Source of the DNA: Albibacterium sp035514885
Lineage (GTDB): Bacteria > Bacteroidota > Bacteroidia > Sphingobacteriales > Sphingobacteriaceae
Direction of reading: 5' to 3'
Length of the DNA stretch: 64,000 nucleotides
Assembly: GCF_035514885.1 (NCBI RefSeq)
Contig: NZ_DATJCH010000012.1
Location: 124,001 to 188,000, forward strand
The translations under genes were made by a program, and so were the position numbers. Every line of letters starts with the position of its first letter. The stretch's first letter is position 1. Below the pieces are notes generated by a model. That model searched no databases. It was given only the letters and a program-made list of their open reading frames with translations, and had not been told where the DNA came from. Positions 58,582 to 64,000 of the stretch are shown piece by piece.

Positions 58582-60105
58582 TTAAACTAATGTCAGTCCT
58601 GTCATTTTTTCGGGTATTGGAACATTCATAAGTTTTAATATTGTCGGTGCAATATCACCTAACTTTCCATCAGCTATTGATTTGTAATCTTTATCTATTA
58701 GAATACAAGGTACCAAGTTAGTAGTATGAGCAGTATTAACCGTTCCGTCGTCGTTAATCATATATTCTGCATTTCCATGATCTGCAAGAATAATAAAGGA
58801 GTAATCATTTTTCAGACCGCACTCAATAACTTGTTTACTGCAACGATCAACTGTTTCGACAGCTTTAACTACTGCTTCGAATACTCCGGTATGACCAACC
58901 ATATCAGGATTTGCAAAGTTAAGACAGATAAAGTCTGGTTTATTAGAATTTATGTCTTCACAGATTTTATCTGCAATTGTATTAGCACTCATTTCCGGCT
59001 GCAAATCGTATGTAGCAACTTTTGGTGAAGGAACTAGTAGGCGGCGCTCATTAATGAATTCTTTCTCTCTGCCTCCTGAGAAGAAAAATGTTACGTGAGG
59101 ATATTTTTCTGTTTCTGCTATTCTAACCTGAGTTTTTCCATTCTGCTCTAAAACTTCCCCAAGTGTTTGTGCGATATCATCTTTTCTAAAAATAACATTC
59201 ACATTTTTAAATGTCTCATCATATGAAGTCATGGTCACATAATGAAGATTTAGTGGGTGCATTCCGAATTCCGGCAGTGGTTTTTGTGTTAAGGCTGTTG
59301 TGATTTCTCGGGCACGGTCTGTTCTGAAGTTATAGCATATAACAACATCTCCATCTTTTATAGTTGCTATTGGCTCGCCATTACTATTTACTTTTACTAT
59401 TGGTTCTATGAACTCGTCTGTTGTTCCGGCATCATAAGAATCTTGAACAGACTCAATAATATTCTTTGTTGTATGACCTTTCCCATTCACTAATAAATCA
59501 TAGGCCTTCTTTACTCTTTCCCAACGATTATCACGATCCATTGCATAATATCTGCCAACTGCTGATACTATTTCACCCACCCCACTCGAAATCTTTTCTT
59601 CTACGATTTGAAGAAACTCTTTTCCTGAATGTGGATCTGTATCTCGTCCATCAAGAAATGCATGAACATATACTTTCTTTAAGCCTGCATTTTTAGCTAT
59701 ATCACATAAGCCTATAAGATGATTGTAATGTGAATGGACTCCTCCATTAGATAATAATCCAATAAAGTGGATATTAGCATTGTTTTTCAATGCATAATCA
59801 AATGAATCTATTAAAACCTGATTGTCTTTTAATTCATTATCAGTAATGGCTTTGTTTATTCTTCCTAATTCTTGGTAAACAATTCTTCCTGCACCTAAAT
59901 TCATATGGCCAACTTCTGAATTACCCATTTGTCCATCCGGAAGCCCAACAAATTCACCAGAGGCCTGTAAGCGAGAATTTGGATATTCTTTTAATAGAGA
60001 ATTGAAGAATGGGGTAGATGATGCCTCTACAGCATTGCTTTTATCATGCTTGCCAAATCCCCAACCATCAAGAATCATTAACATTACTTTTTTATCTTTT
60101 TGCAT
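58582..60105 (-). CDS. gpmI: 2,3-Bisphosphoglycerate-independent phosphoglycerate mutase
   Basis: GpmI interconverts 3- and 2-phosphoglycerate in glycolysis with two Mn ions. The 507-residue alkaline-phosphatase-like protein has MLMILDGWGFGKHDKSNAVE with the first metal Asp, the phospho-Ser in GQMGNSEVGHMNLGAGR, VHAFLDGRDTDPHSGKEFLQ, ICYNFRTDRAREITTAL, and the late metal sites FANPDMVGHTGVFEA and LADHGNAEYM. The length is normal and the enzyme is cytosolic. Confidence 0.97.
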   Translation of the reverse strand: MQKDKKVMLMILDGWGFGKHDKSNAVEASSTPFFNSLLKEYPNSRLQASGEFVGLPDGQMGNSEVGHMNLGAGRIVYQELGRINKAITDNELKDNQVLIDSFDYALKNNANIHFIGLLSNGGVHSHYNHLIGLCDIAKNAGLKKVYVHAFLDGRDTDPHSGKEFLQIVEEKISSGVGEIVSAVGRYYAMDRDNRWERVKKAYDLLVNGKGHTTKNIIESVQDSYDAGTTDEFIEPIVKVNSNGEPIATIKDGDVVICYNFRTDRAREITTALTQKPLPEFGMHPLNLHYVTMTSYDETFKNVNVIFRKDDIAQTLGEVLEQNGKTQVRIAETEKYPHVTFFFSGGREKEFINERRLLVPSPKVATYDLQPEMSANTIADKICEDINSNKPDFICLNFANPDMVGHTGVFEAVVKAVETVDRCSKQVIECGLKNDYSFIILADHGNAEYMINDDGTVNTAHTTNLVPCILIDKDYKSIADGKLGDIAPTILKLMNVPIPEKMTGLTLV

Positions 60106-60326
60106 TAAAGTCGTATTTTTTTTTGTCTAAGAATTATGCTTATATCCAAGTGCTGGATATATCAATTATACAAATTTAATAATAATTAGAAGACTATTAT
60201 AATGGTACATTTTGAATCTTATAAAAAATATATCTTTCTTTAAATGGGCTTTATATTCTATATTTGATTTCTCGGCATCCTTTTAGTTATGATTATGATA
60301 TATTAAAACTGAGATCAAATAATTAA

Positions 60327-60719
60327 ATGAAGAGTTATATTCTTTCAATAGCGTTTATATTTATCTGCATTTCGAATTCGTTGGGAAAGGATCTGATAGC
60401 AGAATTATCTGGTCAATTTCGACAAGGAAATGCCAAGGAAATATCTAAATATTTTTCTCCAACTGTTAATTTGTCGATTTTAAATGACAATAATGTATAT
60501 TCCAAAGTACAGGCAGAAATTATTCTTGAATCATTCTTTAAAACAAATTCACCTACAGGCTCTAAGATTGTTCATCGTTTAGATAGTAATCCTAACTATC
60601 AATATGCAGTAATTGAGCTAAATACAATAAAGGGATATTTCCGGGTTTCATATTCTATTAAAATCAATGACAATCAAGCTCAGATTGTTGAAATCAGGAT
60701 AGAGAAAGCTATTAATTAG
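60327..60719 (+). CDS. DUF4783 family exported protein
   Basis: The 130-residue protein has a signal peptide (MKSYILSIAFIFICISNSLG) and one NTF2-like alpha+beta domain: LIAELSGQFRQGNAKEISKY, SKVQAEIILESFFKTNSP and the end VSYSIKINDNQAQIVEIRIE. This matches DUF4783, a Bacteroidota family that often precedes nadC as here. No enzymatic role is known. A 70-bp gap with a -7 box lies between it and nadC. Confidence 0.82.
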   Translation: MKSYILSIAFIFICISNSLGKDLIAELSGQFRQGNAKEISKYFSPTVNLSILNDNNVYSKVQAEIILESFFKTNSPTGSKIVHRLDSNPNYQYAVIELNTIKGYFRVSYSIKINDNQAQIVEIRIEKAIN

Positions 60720-60764
60720 TTAACGAGTTTTTGAAAATATTTAAGGTATTTCAGGGCAAATTCT

Positions 60765-60772
60765 TACTTTTG
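60765..60772 (+). promoter_or_regulatory. -7 box of nadC
   Basis: TACTTTTG is a perfect TAnnTTTG box 17 bp before the nadC start codon. No clear -33 element is present. Confidence 0.45.
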
Positions 60773-60789
60773 GAGGGAAAATTAACGGT

Positions 60790-61665
60790 ATGGATCAAAT
60801 ACAGAAAAGTGCTTTGCATCAATTTATTCAATTAGCAATTCGAGAGGATGTGGGTGATGGAGACCATACTTCATTGTCTACTATTCCAAAGGGTGAAAAG
60901 GGTAAAGCACATATTCTGATAAAAGAACATGGGATCTTGGCTGGGATAGATGTAGCAGTAGCTATATTTAAAGAATTAGATCAAAACCTAGAATTAACTC
61001 AATTTTTTGAAGATGGCCAAGAAGTAAATCCGAGTGATGTAGTTATTGAGATTTATGGGAGTATACATAGTATTTTATTAGCTGAACGATTAGTTCTGAA
61101 TGTTATGCAACGTATGAGTGGTATAGCAACCGTGACAAACAAAGTGGTGAAGCTGCTTTCAGTAACCGGCACAAGAGTTTTGGATACACGGAAAACAACT
61201 CCCGGAATGCGTTTCTTAGAGAAAGAGGCAGTTCGAATAGGTGGGGGTGTTAATCATCGATTTGGTTTGTATGATATGATTCTTATCAAAGATAACCATG
61301 TGGATTTTGCTGGTGGTATAAAGAATGCCTTGGATGCAGCAAATACATACTTAGAAGAACATAAGAAAGATATTGATATTGAAATAGAAGTTAGAAGTAT
61401 TCAAGAGTTGAATGAGGTGTTAGAACATGGCGGTATACAGCGTATACTTCTGGATAATTTTGATATTAAAACATTGAAGGAAGCTGTTCAGATAGTTGGA
61501 AATCGATTTGTAACTGAAGCATCAGGGGGAATTACCTTCGAAAATGCTTTAGAATATGCTTTATGTGGAGTTGATTTTATTTCTATGGGGGCATTAACAC
61601 ATTCCGTGAAAAGTTTAGATATAAGTCTTAAAAGTGATTTGACAAAGAACCTTTCGAAAAAGTAG
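60790..61665 (+). CDS. nadC: Nicotinate-nucleotide diphosphorylase (carboxylating)
   Basis: NadC converts quinolinate and PRPP to nicotinate mononucleotide, CO2 and PPi in NAD synthesis. The 291-residue protein shows IREDVGDGDHTSLSTIPKGE, LNVMQRMSGIATVTNKVV, LDTRKTTPGMRFLEKEAVRI GGGVNHRFGLYDMILIKDNH, and the GGITFENALEYALCGVDFIS phosphate-binding end. It lies 5 bp before plsY, forming an operon. Confidence 0.96.
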   Translation: MDQIQKSALHQFIQLAIREDVGDGDHTSLSTIPKGEKGKAHILIKEHGILAGIDVAVAIFKELDQNLELTQFFEDGQEVNPSDVVIEIYGSIHSILLAERLVLNVMQRMSGIATVTNKVVKLLSVTGTRVLDTRKTTPGMRFLEKEAVRIGGGVNHRFGLYDMILIKDNHVDFAGGIKNALDAANTYLEEHKKDIDIEIEVRSIQELNEVLEHGGIQRILLDNFDIKTLKEAVQIVGNRFVTEASGGITFENALEYALCGVDFISMGALTHSVKSLDISLKSDLTKNLSKK

Positions 61666-61670
61666 TATTA

Positions 61671-62312
61671 ATGATATCTATTTCTTCTATTTTAGCTTTG
61701 ATAGCGGCTTATTTATTTGGTTCAATACCTACTGCGGTTTGGTTGGGACAATCTTTTTATCGGATTGATGTAAGAGAATTTGGTAGTGGAAATGCCGGTG
61801 CAACCAATACTTTTAGAGTTTTAGGGGCTAAAGCAGGAACTGCCGTCATGGTGATTGATATATTGAAGGGATGGACTGCCACTAACCTTGCTTATTTTAT
61901 TGGTATATCGGTTACCGGTCCGCAAAGTTCTATTCAATTTATAAATTATCAACTTATTTTAGGTGTTATCGCAGTATTGGGTCATTTGTTTCCAATATTC
62001 GCTGGCTTTAGAGGGGGTAAAGGAGTAGCAACTCTATTTGGAATGATACTGGCTATTCATTTTGAAGCAGCAATGGTTTGTGTTGCGGTATTCGTCATAT
62101 TATTACTGCTTTTTAAGTATGTTTCGTTAAGCTCAATTTGTGCAGGCTTTGCGTTTCCTTTTAGTGTTTCGGTTGTATTTCATACGCCCATAAAGTCTAT
62201 TCTGCTCTATGGCATATGTATCTGTATATTAGTTTTGATAACACATCAGAAAAATATTGAACGTTTATTAAAAGGGAAAGAATCAAAGGTTCATCTATTT
62301 AAACAAAAATGA
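61671..62312 (+). CDS. plsY: Glycerol-3-phosphate acyltransferase PlsY
   Basis: PlsY acylates glycerol 3-phosphate with acyl-phosphate, the first step of phospholipid synthesis. The 213-residue membrane protein has about five helices and all three PlsY motifs: GSIPTAVWLGQ, REFGSGNAGATNTFRVLG and FAGFRGGKGVATLFG. It lies 5 bp after nadC. Confidence 0.96.
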   Translation: MISISSILALIAAYLFGSIPTAVWLGQSFYRIDVREFGSGNAGATNTFRVLGAKAGTAVMVIDILKGWTATNLAYFIGISVTGPQSSIQFINYQLILGVIAVLGHLFPIFAGFRGGKGVATLFGMILAIHFEAAMVCVAVFVILLLLFKYVSLSSICAGFAFPFSVSVVFHTPIKSILLYGICICILVLITHQKNIERLLKGKESKVHLFKQK

Positions 62313-62374
62313 TACAGCAATTTGTTGTACTGGCATGTTAATTGCTTTTTTGAAAGTAATAAATAGATGACCAG

Positions 62375-63184
62375 ATGAAAAATTTACATAAGATAATTTT
62401 CGGCTTACTTTTAATAAGTTTCGTAACAGCATGCTCTACTGTGCCTTTTACTGGTAGAAAGCAATTGAGTTTGATAGATGACAGCAGTTTGAGACAAGAT
62501 GCCGCACTTGCTTATACTCAATTTTTGAAGAGTCCGGAAACTACTGTTATTACAGGAACCGCAGATGCAAATGAAGTTCAGAGGGTTGGACAAAGAATTT
62601 CACGTGCCATCACCACTTATTTTAATAATAATGGATTGGGTAATCAATATAATTTCGCTTGGCAGTTTGCGTTGATAAAGGATAAAAATATAAATGCTTG
62701 GTGTATGCCTGGAGGGAAAGTTGCTGTATTTTCTGGTATTTTGCCCGTTACAGCGAATGAAAGTGGATTAGCTGCAGTTATGGGTCATGAGATTGCCCAT
62801 GCTATTGCTAAGCATTCAGCAGAAAGAGCTTCTCAAATGGCTTTAGCACAAGGAGGGGGTTCTCTTATCGGTGCTGCTTCATCGGGACAATCTCAAGCTG
62901 CTCAAACAGTTATTAATCAACTTTATGGCATAGGAGGTCAATTAGCTATTTTAAATTATTCACGCAATCAAGAGTCTGAAGCTGATAGAATGGGTCTCAT
63001 CTTTATGGCAATGGCTGGATATAATCCAAATGAGGCTGTTAATTTCTGGACCAGAATGATGAATGCAAAAGAGGGTTCTGGAACTCCTCCTGAATTTTTG
63101 AGTTCACATCCAAGTGATGCTCGTCGAATAAACGATATTAAGAAGTTAATTCCGGAAGCGATGAAATATTATAAAGCTAATTAA
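62375..63184 (+). CDS. M48-family metalloprotease lipoprotein
   Basis: This envelope protease of 269 residues has a lipoprotein signal (LLLISFVTAC), followed by STVPFTGRKQLSLIDDSSLR, typical of the YggG/LoiP branch. The zinc site is MGHEIAHAIAKHSAERASQM with the third ligand Glu in SRNQESEADRMGLIFMAMAG. It would degrade damaged outer-membrane or periplasmic proteins. It follows plsY at a 62-bp gap and may have its own promoter. Confidence 0.92.
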   Translation: MKNLHKIIFGLLLISFVTACSTVPFTGRKQLSLIDDSSLRQDAALAYTQFLKSPETTVITGTADANEVQRVGQRISRAITTYFNNNGLGNQYNFAWQFALIKDKNINAWCMPGGKVAVFSGILPVTANESGLAAVMGHEIAHAIAKHSAERASQMALAQGGGSLIGAASSGQSQAAQTVINQLYGIGGQLAILNYSRNQESEADRMGLIFMAMAGYNPNEAVNFWTRMMNAKEGSGTPPEFLSSHPSDARRINDIKKLIPEAMKYYKAN

Positions 63185-63206
63185 TGCATTTGTTGAGGTG
63201 ATAACA

Positions 63207-64000
63207 TCAGGATAGCAATTTATTTATTGCAGAAGCTTTTAATAAACATTCTTGATATTCATCATTTTCATTTGCATAGGCTGTAATGGCACCGCCAACA
63301 TGGAAAGATAAGTAGCCGGTCTTAGAGTTATATATTATTGTTCGAATAACAACATTAAAGTCGAAATTGTCTTTTCCATGAAAGTATCCGATAGATCCAG
63401 CATATAAACCACGATTCCCCTTTTCGTATTGATTTATTAAATTTATTGCACTAATTTTCGGTGCTCCAGTCATTGAACCAGGAGGGAAGGTATTCTGAAT
63501 TGCAGTTGTTGCGTCTATGTCCGGTTTAATGATGCAGCTGATTGTTGATATTAATTGATGAACTTGTTTGAAACTGTATACACCAAGTAATTCTTCGACC
63601 TTAACTGTTCCCTCTTTAGCGCTTCTGGTTAGGTCATTTCTGACTAGATCAACAATCATAATATTCTCGCTGATTTCTTTTGGATTATTTCTGAGTTTGT
63701 TTCTTATTTCATTATCCTCGTCTTGTGTTTTTCCTCTTGGTGCAGTTCCTTTAATAGGTTGAGATATTAGTTTTTTACCTCTCTTAGAAAGGAAACGTTC
63801 TGGTGATGCAGATATAATATAAGTATCTCCATGTTTTAAAAAGCAGGAAAACGGGGTGGGAGATATAGTGTTTAATTCTTTATAAGCAGCGAAGCAATTT
63901 AGCTTTGCATTCTCAGAATAGAACTCTTGGCATAAATTAACTTCGTATATATCTCCTTTAAAGATATGTTCTTGAAGTTTTTGAAATGCAGATTTATATT
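63207..64000 (-). CDS. pabB: Aminodeoxychorismate synthase component I, C-terminal part (partial)
   Basis: The frame stays open to the right edge, so the N-terminus is missing. The 264 visible residues are the chorismate-binding core: DIYEVNLCQEFYSENA, YIISASPERFLSKRGK, ISQPIKGTAPRGKTQDEDN, ENIMIVDLVRNDLTRSAKEG and FPPGSMTGAPKISAINLINQ, ending DEYQECLLKASAINKLL. Anthranilate synthase TrpE shares this fold. The PIKGTAPRG motif with its central Lys favours PabB, which makes 4-amino-4-deoxychorismate for folate. It is convergent with the M48 gene. An internal Met at 63659 is not the start, because the conserved core continues upstream of it. Confidence 0.9.
   Translation of the reverse strand, partial: YKSAFQKLQEHIFKGDIYEVNLCQEFYSENAKLNCFAAYKELNTISPTPFSCFLKHGDTYIISASPERFLSKRGKKLISQPIKGTAPRGKTQDEDNEIRNKLRNNPKEISENIMIVDLVRNDLTRSAKEGTVKVEELLGVYSFKQVHQLISTISCIIKPDIDATTAIQNTFPPGSMTGAPKISAINLINQYEKGNRGLYAGSIGYFHGKDNFDFNVVIRTIIYNSKTGYLSFHVGGAITAYANENDEYQECLLKASAINKLLS

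Noticed and set aside
63207..63659. A complete 150-residue gene starting at an internal Met
   Set aside because: The chorismate-enzyme core continues upstream of this Met to the window edge, so it is the end of a longer pabB gene.
1..64000. tRNA, rRNA, insertion sequences, prophage or integrated elements
   Set aside because: I saw no cloverleaf-type sequence, rRNA block, transposase, integrase or terminal repeats while reading. Short RNAs could be missed without a covariance search.

Overview
This window is AT-rich chromosomal DNA from a Bacteroidota bacterium, most likely of the Sphingobacteriales (Pedobacter/Solitalea-like). The basis is a SusC/SusD pair, DUF1573, DUF4783, DUF2027, DUF4256 and DUF6266 proteins, a fused E1 alpha/beta 2-oxoacid dehydrogenase, a three-gene CcmB/CcmC/CcmD-like set, and many promoters carrying the Bacteroidota -7 box TAnnTTTG. 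I saw no rRNA, tRNA, transposase, integrase, phage gene or CRISPR array. The genus is inferred from gene content only.

Layout. 1-723: truncated beta-propeller lipoprotein. 0.8-6.4 kb: DNA repair and electrophile/redox-type genes (tag, DUF1398, a Crp/Fnr-like regulator with a flavodoxin-fold quinone reductase, two HxlR regulators divergent from YceI and from an SDR, and an N-terminally short LuxR-type regulator). 6.4-20.4 kb: a glucuronoxylan/glucuronate locus with susC-susD, a divergent lacI-GH67-GH115 operon and an SDR-uxuA operon. The same LacI-type operator, TGCAATCGGTTGCA or its reverse complement, lies at the promoter of all three units. 20.5-27 kb: beta-barrel plus phosphoesterase pair, FGE-like/Tat oxidoreductase/ApbE set, ddh and DUF4256. 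27.1-32.3 kb: a tight operon of E1-like ThiF protein, GNAT acyltransferase, 7TM-DISM histidine kinase and a four-helix membrane protein, with a divergent single-domain response regulator. This is the best candidate for an undescribed system. 32.3-39.4 kb: metal-binding-type lipoprotein, DUF6266 gene with a repeat-rich leader, Old Yellow Enzyme, BlaR/BlaI-type pair, CDP-alcohol phosphotransferase plus GtrA, a two-domain fusion protein and an SMP-30 lactonase. 39.5-43.7 kb: pstSCAB-phoU behind a Pho-box-like direct repeat. 43.8-64 kb: mostly housekeeping genes (aminotransferase, 2-oxoacid dehydrogenase E1, ispE, ccmBCD, glutamate dehydrogenase, lon, gpmI, nadC, plsY, M48 protease and the 3' part of pabB).

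How it works together. GH115 and GH67 enzymes with signal peptides would release (4-O-methyl)glucuronate from xylan fragments imported by SusCD. The SDR and UxuA would carry fructuronate to mannonate and then to 2-keto-3-deoxygluconate. One LacI protein probably controls import, hydrolysis and catabolism. Xylanases, glucuronate isomerase, KdgK and KdgA are not in the window.

Several convergent gene pairs are separated by long, perfect inverted repeats (21-26 bp arms) that look like bidirectional terminators.
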